Positions 36,522 through 45,872 of a DNA stretch of 64,000 nucleotides are shown here, piece after piece. Each line of letters starts with the position of its first letter. Within the stretch, counting starts at the first letter, position 1. The DNA is from a virus. The DNA lies in IMG/VR virus record IMGVR_UViG_3300043427_003544, positions 1 to 64,000 of that record; one strand, 5' to 3'. A model generated the notes under the pieces. It saw only the letters and a list, made by a program, of their open reading frames with translations. It was not told where the DNA came from and did no database searches. A program made the position numbers and the translations under genes.

Positions 36522-39500
36522 TAGTTAAGTTTTGATTTACTTATATATATTGAGCCCGAAGGTCCTGATGCAGCATCATTAAAGGTTTCTGTGTTTGTGT
36601 TGTTATTTGTGCTTCCTCCGAGTGATACTATGTAATCATTACGGGCTTCTTTATATGTGTCCTCTGTTGCATCAGGTAAATTTGAATATTTCAATTTTCT
36701 TTCCGTTGTTTTGTTTATTGCCGTATAGTTAAGATAATCTCTTAACTGTCCTCTTTCAATACTATCCAAGAATGATTGGGCATCTTTATTTTCGGTTACA
36801 AATATAGGCTTACAATATCCAATCCAATAATCGTCAACTATTTTAGAAAGCTCAGGATTACTGTTTTCCATTAAAGATGGGTTAGACAATACATCTGCAA
36901 TCAAAGAATCTTTGAAAGACTGATATTTTTTATCATCAACTATATCTTGATTCAGAATCATATACTGAAATTTCACCGAGAGTTCATCAGGAAAATTGCT
37001 TTGAGAAACGGGTGTGAAAGGTGTTGTAACTGAAAATTTGTTATTCGCTGGTTGAACCAATATATTTTTTGATTCTTTTCCTGAAGAAGTTGTGAAATTT
37101 AATTCTTTAGTAGTTTCTATATAATACTTTTTTAAATTTTCTTCAGTTTTATTTTTGTCTTCAATCAACGTGTTTAGGCTATTTCCTGTTGTATAATAAA
37201 CAAATGTTTCTCCTTTTTTGTTTTGCAATCCATCTGTTCCAGAATTATTTCCAAAAGTTATAATCAAAAGTCGTTGTAAATCTTTGTAATATTTTTGTTG
37301 AACAAGAACCACATCTTGGACAATTTTGGATAGAGAGTTTTCAAATCCATTTTGTTTTTGAGTTATTAAGTTAAGATAATTTTGTTTGATTTGTCTTATA
37401 GCCTTAACCGAGATGTTTTTGTTATTCATTATAAAATTCAAAAACTTGTCTATGTCATTTACTATTTGATAGTTATATTCTGAGAATATCTCTTTTATAT
37501 TCTGTTGATATTGTAGAGGTTTACCAATAAAATATTCAGTGTCCGTTCCATTTGGAGGAATACTACCTTTAGTGTATCCTCTTCCATATGTCCAAAGTTG
37601 TCTAATACCTTCATTGTATTGAGAAAGTACTTCTTTGTTTTTATTAAACACACTATTAAAATAAGTTTGAGTTTCATCAACAAATGAAGATATAAATGTA
37701 TTATATGAAACTTCTCCTGTTGTTCCGCTTTCTGCATTTACAGATGTCAATACCTCACCAATAAATGAATTATTGTTTTGACCATTATTATTTTGTGTTT
37801 TATTATCTGCAGGAGTTTCAGTGATTGGATTTAGTTCTTGAAAATCTTTATCATATTTATTCAGACTGAAATCTGTTACATCTGCTCTATCATCATATAC
37901 TTCGGTATTTGCATAGTAATTGAAAGACAGAGCGTTCTGAATTCTATCAATCGCTTCTTTAATACCACTTCCTCCAACAAATTTGAATGAAAGAGTAACA
38001 TTCGCAATCATTGGTTGTATACCTACACCTTCAGGATTCAAATCCAAATTTTCATACTGAATCTGTAAACTATCGGGAATTATCTTTGTGTTGAAAAAGT
38101 CACCAACTCTAAGAACAAGTACTGGTGGTGCACCAAATGATGTGTTCACTGCGTTGTTGTATTCTAATGTTTCGGTTCCGTTGACTGACCTTACGGTGGG
38201 TATTGTTTCACCAGGTCTCATACATTGTTGTAAAAAAGTAAGTCTTGAGTTCAAACCTTCAGGTGTTGTTGAGTGAAAGGCCGGATTAAAAAATTTAAGT
38301 TTGTCTCTAAGGTTGTCATACACCATTGGTGTATCTTCCTTTATAGACTCGAAGTAATCACACTCTGTCATCATAAGTCTCAAAACTCTTTTGGTTATAT
38401 TGTTTCTAAATCGTGTTCTGTCGACAAATGCAGTTACTGGAATTTGTGTTTGCTGAAATTGTTGGACAAAAACGGGTTCTTCAGATGCTGTTGAGTTTGC
38501 AGATAAATTTGCTTTCAAGTCGATAGATTTGATTCTAACACTTCTACAAGCCATAGCATTCACGGTGTTCACTTCATTCGAAGGAGCTTCTGAGTCTTTC
38601 TGCCCACATGTATATGTATCTCCAAATTTTGTTCCTTCTTTGACTTGGGCGGTACTTTCACCTTCTGCTTGTTCTTTGAAATTTACTGTGAAATTTGGAA
38701 TTTTACTCAATTTAGGCTTTGCAGTTATATTTGGTATATAATTATTGATATATTCTTTGACAGATTCTACTCTATTTTGAGATAAAGCCTGATTAGTATT
38801 TTGACCGCCGAGAGCCGAAGTTGTTCCAACTAAATTAAAATTTACTGATGAAATAGTACCATTAACCGCTAATTCATATATCTTATTTAGTTGTTGATTA
38901 ATAAAAGAAAAATTTTGTTCAATTACATTATTAAAAAATACCGCAACTTGGTCCCTACTACTGCTTGGGTTGGTTGTTGTTGGTGCATTATTAATGACAT
39001 CGTTCTTCTCGTTTATGTACTGATTGTAGTAAATACTGTATGGTGAGATAGATGAGCCTTGAGGTGAATTATTGTTAAAGTAAAACCCTAATCCCGCAAT
39101 ATCATTTTTTATTGCATCCAAACTTAAATTAGGTGATTCTGCCACATTTTTATCTGCATTTGTTGTTGAGTCGTTTCCAGATGCTAATTCTTTTTGTGTC
39201 CATACAACTTGTTCCACATTTAGTTGCCCAAGTTCAATTTCTTTTTGAATTATATATAAATCATTTGGGTTAGCTAATGGATATTTTTTTACCAACTCGT
39301 ACAAGTCATATTTCAAACATCCAGCAAAAAATGAATCGATTGTGGAGTTTATTTTTTCTCTACTTTCTCCGTCGTTAATAACTTTATTAACAATTAAATT
39401 CAAAACCGATGGATGGTCGACAACTATTTTCCAAGAAAGTGAACCTGTTCTACTTGTATTACTATACGTATAAATTGGTTCAGGTCTTCCAATAAAATTT

Positions 39501-41494
39501 GAGTCTTTCCATGATGCGCTTGTATTTTCACTAAATGTTAGTCCATAGGGAGGAAACCACATAACTCTACCTTTGTTCGGTCCTCTTTCGCATATTGGTA
39601 AATCAGCCCAAGTGAATCCAGGTTTGCTAGATGTCCTCCATGCCAAATTTTCCAATGAAAACATGTATTTTTTAGCATATCCGTCTGTGTCAGGATTGCC
39701 AACTAAATTTGTAGAATCAGCTGTACTATTCTTTTTGTTTGGATATATGTTTAAGTTGTATGTGCTATCCAAAACTGAAGAAGATATTCTTCTATTTTGG
39801 GTGGTCATACCTTGTGATTTTTGTAAATCATTGTATTGCAAATAGGGTAAATCTTTAGAAAATACTCTGCAATATTCCACACCACCCTCAACAGTTTTGT
39901 TTTCAGTGTTATATGTGTAACTTAATACTCTTGAACCTTTGGTTAGTTCTTTATATCCATCATTAAAAACTTTGGATACTTGGTCAATCGCATTTCCAAC
40001 ATGTTGTAATCTCCTACCTCCAGATTTAGGTGCACTATCTATTAACCTTTGTGTGTTGTCAAGTATCGAGTTGTTTTTGAATTGTATTTTTGTAGAGGTT
40101 GTTGTTCCAAACGATGATGGTGATTGTACTGGTTCAGAAGATGAAGTTTGTCCTCCTATACCGACTTTTTTCCCTGCATTCGATTCTGTACCAGGAGAAA
40201 TCCATGTAAGTCCTCCCTCAATACCTCCTCCGTTGGTATATGCAAGACCGTTTGCACCTAATCTTACCTCTCTACTTGGTCCTTCATAAAGTTGTGCCAA
40301 CTCACTTGGTCCATAAACCGCACTTTGTTGTTCTTGTCCGAAGCTATTGTTTGGTAGGTCTCCCGAAGGTGAGAATACTCTTGATGGTTCTGAAGTTGTG
40401 GAACCTATATAGAAATTACTATTGTTTTCATTTGTACCGACAATAGCTCCTAATAATCTATCAAACACACCACGAGAATATCCTGGTTTGTATCTGTTGT
40501 AGTCCAAATTACCAAATAATCTAGACTTTTGTCCTCCTCCTGTATTATCTAAAAATAGTTGTGAACCCGACCTATTCGTGCCCAAAAGAGAATTAACAAA
40601 CTTACCAACCGCACTTTTTCTAAAAGCGTTATTTAGTTGTTGAATAGTTACAGGTTGTCCTGAGTTGATTGATGGGTCAAAATAAGAACCTGGTATGGTT
40701 GATACAGGTATTATTGTGCCGGCCAGTCTTAATGCAAAATCTGTCGCAGCAAGAATTGGATTGGCCGGGGAAGTAATTCTGTAATTTGGTTCTATGAGAG
40801 GTACTCTGCCTGTTGCTAAACTCAATATATCAGTACCCCCTCTAACATTGAAAGCGTTAATTCTTCCTATCGTATTGATTCTGATTTCCGCGGCTATTCT
40901 TTCTTCGAACCCTTTTCTTAAAAGGTCTGCGCCCAATCTAGCAATATATGAATCTTGACTAAGTAATCCATCACTACCTACAGGGTCTCTCGACAAAAGA
41001 ATACTTACGTTTCTATAGTAGGATGGTACAAATTGTAGTGGGTAATATGGTTGTCCATTAGGTAATCTATTACCGTCTCTTATTACAGTTTCAAGAGAAG
41101 AAACCGCTTCTGCGCCATCAAATATATTAACTCCATCTGCATAAGGGTTGAGTGGTCTGTATTTCCTAGCTTCTTGTTTTCCTTCCTCAACAATATTGGC
41201 ATCTTGGTAGCCATATTCGCCTTCATTAGATTTAGTATTTAGTAAAGCACCAGGGTCGGGGACTTGTTTGTATCCTCCTTCCGCACCGTACTGATTAACC
41301 TTGTATAAATCTTTTGAAAATAAGGGTTCGTCTATAAGAGTGTCGGGCGAATCAACTACAGAATAGTTTGATATAGGTGCATCATAATCTATGGGTGCAC
41401 TAACTTTGCTAGGTGATTTGGGATAAGGAACCAAATTCCTAACAATAAGTTTTTTCCTAAAACTTTCTGATGATACTAGTAGTGGGCTAGCCAT
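36521..41494 (-). CDS. giant baseplate/tail structural protein with OmpA-like segment
   Basis: A 1657-aa protein. Residues about 640-710 carry text common in baseplate-associated proteins (NFIGRPEPIYTYSNTSRTGS, then LSWKIVVDHP). At about 860-920 a short segment looks like an OmpA/MotB C-terminal unit: IYELAVNGTISSVNFNLVG, then ALSQNRVESVKEYI, the pattern being G-[TS]-T-x-x-x-G-x4-N-x-x-L-S-x-x-R-x-x-x-V. The peptidoglycan-contacting Arg is kept, whereas the usual Asp of GHTD is Ser. The remaining sequence is Asn/Gln-rich and structural. A TATTTAT motif lies 14 bases before the ATG. It is followed by the gp53-like and hub genes and preceded by the tape measure gene, so it is probably part of the central baseplate. 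Confidence 0.55.
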   Translation of the reverse strand: MASPLLVSSESFRKKLIVRNLVPYPKSPSKVSAPIDYDAPISNYSVVDSPDTLIDEPLFSKDLYKVNQYGAEGGYKQVPDPGALLNTKSNEGEYGYQDANIVEEGKQEARKYRPLNPYADGVNIFDGAEAVSSLETVIRDGNRLPNGQPYYPLQFVPSYYRNVSILLSRDPVGSDGLLSQDSYIARLGADLLRKGFEERIAAEIRINTIGRINAFNVRGGTDILSLATGRVPLIEPNYRITSPANPILAATDFALRLAGTIIPVSTIPGSYFDPSINSGQPVTIQQLNNAFRKSAVGKFVNSLLGTNRSGSQLFLDNTGGGQKSRLFGNLDYNRYKPGYSRGVFDRLLGAIVGTNENNSNFYIGSTTSEPSRVFSPSGDLPNNSFGQEQQSAVYGPSELAQLYEGPSREVRLGANGLAYTNGGGIEGGLTWISPGTESNAGKKVGIGGQTSSSEPVQSPSSFGTTTSTKIQFKNNSILDNTQRLIDSAPKSGGRRLQHVGNAIDQVSKVFNDGYKELTKGSRVLSYTYNTENKTVEGGVEYCRVFSKDLPYLQYNDLQKSQGMTTQNRRISSSVLDSTYNLNIYPNKKNSTADSTNLVGNPDTDGYAKKYMFSLENLAWRTSSKPGFTWADLPICERGPNKGRVMWFPPYGLTFSENTSASWKDSNFIGRPEPIYTYSNTSRTGSLSWKIVVDHPSVLNLIVNKVINDGESREKINSTIDSFFAGCLKYDLYELVKKYPLANPNDLYIIQKEIELGQLNVEQVVWTQKELASGNDSTTNADKNVAESPNLSLDAIKNDIAGLGFYFNNNSPQGSSISPYSIYYNQYINEKNDVINNAPTTTNPSSSRDQVAVFFNNVIEQNFSFINQQLNKIYELAVNGTISSVNFNLVGTTSALGGQNTNQALSQNRVESVKEYINNYIPNITAKPKLSKIPNFTVNFKEQAEGESTAQVKEGTKFGDTYTCGQKDSEAPSNEVNTVNAMACRSVRIKSIDLKANLSANSTASEEPVFVQQFQQTQIPVTAFVDRTRFRNNITKRVLRLMMTECDYFESIKEDTPMVYDNLRDKLKFFNPAFHSTTPEGLNSRLTFLQQCMRPGETIPTVRSVNGTETLEYNNAVNTSFGAPPVLVLRVGDFFNTKIIPDSLQIQYENLDLNPEGVGIQPMIANVTLSFKFVGGSGIKEAIDRIQNALSFNYYANTEVYDDRADVTDFSLNKYDKDFQELNPITETPADNKTQNNNGQNNNSFIGEVLTSVNAESGTTGEVSYNTFISSFVDETQTYFNSVFNKNKEVLSQYNEGIRQLWTYGRGYTKGSIPPNGTDTEYFIGKPLQYQQNIKEIFSEYNYQIVNDIDKFLNFIMNNKNISVKAIRQIKQNYLNLITQKQNGFENSLSKIVQDVVLVQQKYYKDLQRLLIITFGNNSGTDGLQNKKGETFVYYTTGNSLNTLIEDKNKTEENLKKYYIETTKELNFTTSSGKESKNILVQPANNKFSVTTPFTPVSQSNFPDELSVKFQYMILNQDIVDDKKYQSFKDSLIADVLSNPSLMENSNPELSKIVDDYWIGYCKPIFVTENKDAQSFLDSIERGQLRDYLNYTAINKTTERKLKYSNLPDATEDTYKEARNDYIVSLGGSTNNNTNTETFNDAASGPSGSIYISKSKLN

Positions 41495-41507
41495 TTATAC
41501 TTTTTTA

Positions 41508-41514
41508 ATAAATA
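41508..41514 (-). promoter_or_regulatory. TATTTAT motif, candidate phage promoter element
   Basis: Coding-strand TATTTAT 14 bases before the ATG of the 1657-aa gene, in a 36-base gap behind the tape measure gene. Confidence 0.35.
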
Positions 41515-41530
41515 GCCTATTGTAATTTTT

Positions 41531-43450
41531 TTATCTTTTCGGCATATAATCACCGTCTACCTTATTTACCCCTTGTTTGATAATTTTGAACAATTCCTCA
41601 TCAAATTGAGCAACAAATTTTTTCCTGTCCATTTCTGGCATGGTTGACAACATTTTTACAAGTTCAGGACTTCCTGTGAGTTCTATCTTTGTTATTTGTC
41701 CTCCAGTTACATTTACATCTATTTTGTTTGGCATCAATCCCTGTTGTGTAAACTGTCTTCCTTGAATTCCAGTTGAATAATATTGAGTTAATGACTGATT
41801 ATTTATTATCTGACTTATCCTTTGTTCCGCTTGTTTAAGTTCTCGTTGAGCTCTTCTTTGTTCTTGGTTTCTTTTTTTCATCTCATCGGTCATTTCCGCA
41901 CCCGAAATCATTGGTTGATTTTTCATTAACTCATTAATTTTTGCCGCCTCATCTTTTATCATATTTAACATTTTGGGAAAATCAGTAGCGCTAGTTGGGA
42001 TTCCTCCTGCTCTTTCTTTGGCTTCTTTTGCAACCTGTTCACCCAAAGTTTCGAGTGATTTTTCCAAGTCTTTTATAGCATTATCGTCACCTTTAATTAA
42101 ACTTTCAACGCTTTCTTTAACCCCACGAAACAACGCATTTGACTTTTCTCTAGAACCCTCTGTTGTGATTCCTGTTTGGTCAGCGGCAGTTTTGGTTACT
42201 GCATATCCTAATCTTCTTAATGTTTCCTGAAGTTCTATTACAGTTTTTCCTGAGGCAAGACCAAGTGTTAATCTATCCTTTATTGATGCAATATTTGTAT
42301 TCATCAATGTTTGTGTATCTAATTGACTTCTCTGAATTTCCTCCAAAGTTTTGGGTGCTCCTTTCTGTAATTCAATAAGTGTTTCAATTTGGTCGTTAGA
42401 CAGTTTTTGTAATTCAACCGATTTTCTACTTCCGTCGTCTTGAAGCATATCAATTACATACTTTCCTTCTTTATCCATCCTCGCTAAGTTGGCAAGTAAC
42501 ATTTTGTCTTCCTCGGATTCGAATTGGAAATCAGGTTTTATCATCTCTAATTTCCTTTGAACGTCTGCAGCATTAAGTGATAATTTCATAAGTTCTTCAC
42601 TACTCATACCTGCTTGGTCCGCAATTTCTCTCAACATTAACTTACCGTAAGGTGTAATTTCAAATCTTTTTGTTTGCTCATTGAATTCACTATATTGTGC
42701 GGTCATTTCAACCAAAGCATCTTGTAGTCCTTCAGGGTCCATAAGTGATTTATACATTAACTCAAATGGGTCTGTTAAAGTTCCAACTGACACACCTAAT
42801 CTTTGGAACGCGCTCGAAAGTTCTATTGCCTTCTCAGGTTTAAGTGCGTTTTCCGCTAATTGGAAGACTTGGTTCATGTCGAATTTGAGGACTGTGGCTT
42901 TAGTAGCCATCCTTGTCAATCCTTCAACACCATCTTGAAAATTAAATTGATTCATTTTGCTCATGTATTGAAACGTGGTGTCCATAACTTGTACAAGGTT
43001 TGCACCTACGTTTCTAACATAACCTATGGCATTTTCTAATTCGGGTCCTATTCTTGAGAATTGTACTCCTATTGATTGAAAATCTTCTACCATACTATCC
43101 ACTGTCCTACCCATAACTTGGCTTGCGGATAATAAACTTTTAATATCATCTGTGCTTGCTATTACATTTCTTCTTGTGGCAACGGAAATTGCTTCAAAAG
43201 CCTGTGCAGCATCTTCGAATTTTAAACCTAAGAGAGCCGCTTCGGGTGTTGCATCTGCAAGAGCAACTTTGAGCTCTGCAACTCTTTCTCTGGTCATTCC
43301 AAACAGGTAATTAACACTTCTAGCCCTACCCTCTAATTCCTTCATTACATGTTTGACACCATCTAGTCCAAGACCTTGGCCTTCTTTATTTTCATTATCT
43401 ACTGTACCTTTAGTTGTGAAGGCTTTTATAAAACTTTCTAAAACATCCAT
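41531..43450 (-). CDS. tail tape measure protein (probable)
   Basis: A 639-aa, largely helical protein with many Ala, Glu, Lys and Met residues and few Cys. Typical text: LKVALADATPEAALLGLKFE, MTAQYSEFNEQTKRFE, EQRRAQRELKQAEQRISQII. No enzymatic motif is visible. It stands directly after the tail assembly chaperone pair and the tail tube gene and before hub genes, which is the conserved position of the tape measure. A protein of this length would set a tail of roughly 95-100 nm by the usual 1.5 angstrom per residue rule, near that of T4 (gp29 is 590 aa). The call is from context plus composition. A coiled-coil hub protein is the main alternative. Confidence 0.7.
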   Translation of the reverse strand: MDVLESFIKAFTTKGTVDNENKEGQGLGLDGVKHVMKELEGRARSVNYLFGMTRERVAELKVALADATPEAALLGLKFEDAAQAFEAISVATRRNVIASTDDIKSLLSASQVMGRTVDSMVEDFQSIGVQFSRIGPELENAIGYVRNVGANLVQVMDTTFQYMSKMNQFNFQDGVEGLTRMATKATVLKFDMNQVFQLAENALKPEKAIELSSAFQRLGVSVGTLTDPFELMYKSLMDPEGLQDALVEMTAQYSEFNEQTKRFEITPYGKLMLREIADQAGMSSEELMKLSLNAADVQRKLEMIKPDFQFESEEDKMLLANLARMDKEGKYVIDMLQDDGSRKSVELQKLSNDQIETLIELQKGAPKTLEEIQRSQLDTQTLMNTNIASIKDRLTLGLASGKTVIELQETLRRLGYAVTKTAADQTGITTEGSREKSNALFRGVKESVESLIKGDDNAIKDLEKSLETLGEQVAKEAKERAGGIPTSATDFPKMLNMIKDEAAKINELMKNQPMISGAEMTDEMKKRNQEQRRAQRELKQAEQRISQIINNQSLTQYYSTGIQGRQFTQQGLMPNKIDVNVTGGQITKIELTGSPELVKMLSTMPEMDRKKFVAQFDEELFKIIKQGVNKVDGDYMPKR

Positions 43451-43454
43451 AAAA

Positions 43455-43461
43455 ATAAATA
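43455..43461 (-). promoter_or_regulatory. TATTTAT motif near tape measure start
   Basis: Coding-strand TATTTAT 5 bases before the tape measure ATG and 8 bases after the end of the frameshift extension. It is too close to the start for a normal leader. Confidence 0.22.
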
Positions 43462-43468
43462 GGGTGAA

Positions 43469-43622
43469 TTATACTTTCTTATTGAGTTCTATCCACTTGT
43501 CGAGCAAATATTTCCTAACGAAAATTGGCATTTTCATAAAGTCTTCCCATGAGACTTTTAATAGAGTAGATAAATAATAAAATTCGTCTAGTTGTCCAAC
43601 CCTATAATCAGAAGAAAGGACG
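43469..43622 (-). CDS. tail assembly chaperone frameshift extension (T part)
   Basis: After the chaperone's slippery site the +1 (or -2) frame is open for 50 codons to a TAA at 43469-43471. The text runs SSDYRVGQLDEFYYLSTLLK, then VSWEDFMKMPIFVRKYLLDK, then WIELNKKV. The FYYLSTLL-x-SWEDFMxMP-x2-R pattern resembles the short helical T domains of tail chaperones and eCIS proteins. No ATG or GTG lies between the preceding stop in this frame and the motif; only TTG codons exist. The candidate slip site is TTT TTT CGT at 43628-43620, where tRNA-Phe on TTT can move +1 to TTC or back 2 to TTT. It sits between the chaperone gene and the tape measure gene, exactly as gpG-T lies in lambda. Independent initiation at TTG is the alternative. 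Confidence 0.62.
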
Positions 43623-44351
43623 AAAAAATTCAACCCCAAACCCAACGTTGATTGTGAGTTTTTCTCCTGATGGGGTTGTGATTGTTTTTCTTAAATCTAA
43701 CCTTGGAGTATTTTCATCCAAGAATTTTTTAATTAATTTAGAATCCGAAATCGGAAGTTGTTCTATGAATTTTGCAATATATCCTTTGTCTGTATTTCCC
43801 CCAACATCTACTATTTGTTTTTGAAGTTTGGTTGTTACTGAAGGTGAAATTCTACCTTGCGGATAGCTGTCTAATATTTTACTTATTTCACTAGAGTCAC
43901 CTAAAGTGAGTGGTTTAAGTTTCACACTTACTTTACTTTTAGGCAGTTCTAAAGAGAAAGTACCATCAGCATTAGGTTCTTGCCCTTTAACAATTGGTAA
44001 TTCATCTAACCTAACAGTTGTACTGAATTGTTTACTTGTTTTTGGGTCAGTGGCATTTATGTTAATATCCGGTCCAAAAGATGAGTTCCTTAGGAATATG
44101 AGTATTGCCTCTACATCACCCTCTAAAAGTTCTTCCACTTTTAAATCTGGCTCATACAATTTATTTCTTATTAAATTAAGTGTTAAATTATCAGAACCTC
44201 CCATTATAATGTTCTCATCCGCGGCAGTTAAATATCCAACTTTAACCGACCTTTTTTTATTCTTGTAAAAGAATCCCTCTGAAGGTAGAGGTACTACATC
44301 ATGTGGTAATGTTAAATTTTCTTGTCCGTATTGTCTTGATTGGTCATCCAT
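43608..44351 (-). CDS. tail assembly chaperone / gp26-like protein
   Basis: A 247-aa protein. The N-terminus has LTLPHDVVPLPSEGFFYKNK followed by VGYLTAADENIIMGG, a pattern seen in small tail-assembly proteins of T4-like phages related to baseplate hub protein gp26. The middle (LKPLTLGDSSEISKIL) and C-terminal half (NVGFGVEFFRPFF) are soluble alpha/beta. It lies between the tail tube and the tape measure, where long-tailed phages usually encode the chaperone G protein that wraps the tape measure. A second open frame starts across its last codons and may add a 50-residue T extension through frameshifting. A terminator lies just upstream, so it depends on read-through or its own promoter. Confidence 0.68.
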   Translation of the reverse strand: MDDQSRQYGQENLTLPHDVVPLPSEGFFYKNKKRSVKVGYLTAADENIIMGGSDNLTLNLIRNKLYEPDLKVEELLEGDVEAILIFLRNSSFGPDININATDPKTSKQFSTTVRLDELPIVKGQEPNADGTFSLELPKSKVSVKLKPLTLGDSSEISKILDSYPQGRISPSVTTKLQKQIVDVGGNTDKGYIAKFIEQLPISDSKLIKKFLDENTPRLDLRKTITTPSGEKLTINVGFGVEFFRPFF

Positions 44352-44353
44352 AT

Positions 44354-44391
44354 AAAAAAATTAACCCTAAAGTTTATGCCTTTAGGGTTAA
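44354..44391 (-). terminator. rho-independent terminator after tail tube gene
   Basis: On the minus strand a 12-bp stem (44361-44372 with 44380-44391, TTAACCCTAAAG and its complement) with a 7-base loop is followed by seven T. It ends just before the chaperone ATG at 44351, so some read-through must be expected. Confidence 0.87.
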
Positions 44392-44423
44392 ATATAATAC
44401 CAATTAATTTTAAATAAATAATA

Positions 44424-44912
44424 TTAATAAACTAATACACAACGGTCCATTCTCATAGTAGCAGTTATAGTTGCTAAACCATCTTGGTTATAAGCCAAAG
44501 AATTAAAGTTTACGTCAGTCAAGAATGTTCCGTAAAGAATCCACTTTTCTACAACTACACCTGTTGGGTCCAACATTTCCAAGTCTACGTCTTTTTTGTA
44601 ACCTGCAGCATAACCCATACGACCTGTTACAGATTCTGCATGTAAACGTACCCACTCCATCAAAGCTTGTGAAGCTGAAGGACCGATTGGGTCTCTAAAT
44701 GTTACGTTAAGTGTTTGCCAGTTAAATCTTCCTGCAACCCATACAGATGTATTAAGGAAAGGAATCTCAGTTGCAGCGATTTGTATATGAGGTCTAGCAG
44801 TACTTTCTACAAACCATTCATTGATACCCAAACTCGACGGAAACCTCAAAATGAAACGATTCTGACGTTTCGGTTCATAGGGTATTGGCATTTTCATTAG
44901 TAAGTCAGCCAT
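44424..44912 (-). CDS. tail tube protein (gp19-like)
   Basis: A 162-aa protein matching T4 gp19 (163 aa) in length and order. Text: KRQNRFILRFPSSLGINEWF, then TARPHIQIAATEIPFLNTSV, then NWQTLNVTFRDPIG, and LDPTGVVVEKWILYGTF. Hexameric rings of this protein stack into the inner tube through which DNA passes. A TATTTAT motif lies 34 bases before the ATG and a strong terminator follows the gene, so it is probably a monocistronic late unit made in high copy. It is encoded after the sheath, with a HAD hydrolase between them. Confidence 0.93.
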   Translation of the reverse strand: MADLLMKMPIPYEPKRQNRFILRFPSSLGINEWFVESTARPHIQIAATEIPFLNTSVWVAGRFNWQTLNVTFRDPIGPSASQALMEWVRLHAESVTGRMGYAAGYKKDVDLEMLDPTGVVVEKWILYGTFLTDVNFNSLAYNQDGLATITATMRMDRCVLVY

Positions 44913-44945
44913 GTTAAAATTTTTTTACTTTTTCGTTTATATGAT

Positions 44946-44952
44946 ATAAATA
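44946..44952 (-). promoter_or_regulatory. TATTTAT motif, candidate promoter of tail tube gene
   Basis: Coding-strand TATTTAT (inside ATATATTTATAT) 34 bases before the tube ATG in a 91-base AT-rich gap. No other element is seen in that gap. Confidence 0.4.
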
Positions 44953-45003
44953 TATGATGTTTAAAAATTTTTCTATTTACTTTGTAATTTAAAAAAAATA
45001 CAT

Positions 45004-45834
45004 TTATTTATATTCTTCTTTACTTCCAGTTCCAGTATAAAAAGTTTTAACTGGTTTTTCTGGTTTATCTTTATAATGTTTTCTCATTGATTCTATATTC
45101 TTAGGGTCATCATCTGAAAAACCTATCATAAAATCACTAGGCATAAATTTATTACCTAAATCTTTTTTTAAATAAGCTCTTTTGTTTAATAGAGCTGCCA
45201 TTCCCTTAATGTAATCTATAAAATCGTCCATCGCCATAATTTTAAGTTCCTCGGGTGATGCAGGACTTGACTCTGAACCAAATGATACGGGGAAGTATTT
45301 GTTTAATGAAAGATAAGATTTGATAAGTTCTTGGTCGGACATTTCTTCCTCCCCCACAAAAGACCTGTACTTTCTTAAATTTTTTAAAAGTTCATTTTTA
45401 TCTATCCCCCCAAAACCGGAGACAATATAATTGTACACCGCTTGCTTTAAAGTTTCAGGATTGTGTCCTCGAGCAGTTATGATTGAAAATATCGAACCAT
45501 TATTTATGGCCTCTCTGAAATCATCGAAAGCAGGGCCTTCTTTAGCCCTAAGTGAATCAATTATAAATTGTTTATCACCTTCAGTTCTAAAATAACGGAA
45601 AGGTTGGTCAGCATATCCTACTATTTCTTCACCATTATAATTGAAAGTCTCTTTCCCAATTTGACCTCTGTATTTGGCAAAATCCTCAGTACTCATCCCC
45701 ACTTCTTTCCCGTCAGAATTTTTCACCATTATTTTGGTGGGCATATGAACAATGTTATCATCCCAATCGAATGCATAGTATTTCATATTGGGTGTTGTCT
45801 CGTCTTTAAAAGATTCTTTAACTATTTTCAACAT
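45004..45834 (-). CDS. HAD-superfamily hydrolase
   Basis: A 276-aa protein. Motif I is DWDDN at about 23-27 (nucleophile D23, second Asp D25). Motif II is IITARG. A probable acidic motif IV, GFSDDDPKN, is at about 238-246. Between motifs I and II lies a 90-residue cap containing ADQPFRYFRTEGDKQFIIDS. The fold suggests a phosphatase or nucleotidase; substrate cannot be read from sequence. T4 polynucleotide kinase has a HAD phosphatase part, but no kinase domain is present here. It is inserted between the sheath and tube genes behind a strong terminator, with a TATTTAT motif and a TAGTTTTG box in front, so it is likely a separate small unit. Confidence 0.78.
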   Translation of the reverse strand: MLKIVKESFKDETTPNMKYYAFDWDDNIVHMPTKIMVKNSDGKEVGMSTEDFAKYRGQIGKETFNYNGEEIVGYADQPFRYFRTEGDKQFIIDSLRAKEGPAFDDFREAINNGSIFSIITARGHNPETLKQAVYNYIVSGFGGIDKNELLKNLRKYRSFVGEEEMSDQELIKSYLSLNKYFPVSFGSESSPASPEELKIMAMDDFIDYIKGMAALLNKRAYLKKDLGNKFMPSDFMIGFSDDDPKNIESMRKHYKDKPEKPVKTFYTGTGSKEEYK

Positions 45835-45839
45835 ATGAT

Positions 45840-45846
45840 ATAAATA
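45840..45846 (-). promoter_or_regulatory. TATTTAT motif near HAD gene start
   Basis: Coding-strand TATTTAT 6 bases before the HAD ATG. A TAnnTTTG-type box (TAGTTTTG) is at 45848-45855 with TTTG 16 bases further upstream, a spacer shorter than the host consensus. Either could start this gene. Confidence 0.28.
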
Positions 45847-45872
45847 TCAAAACTACGAATAATTTACCTAAC

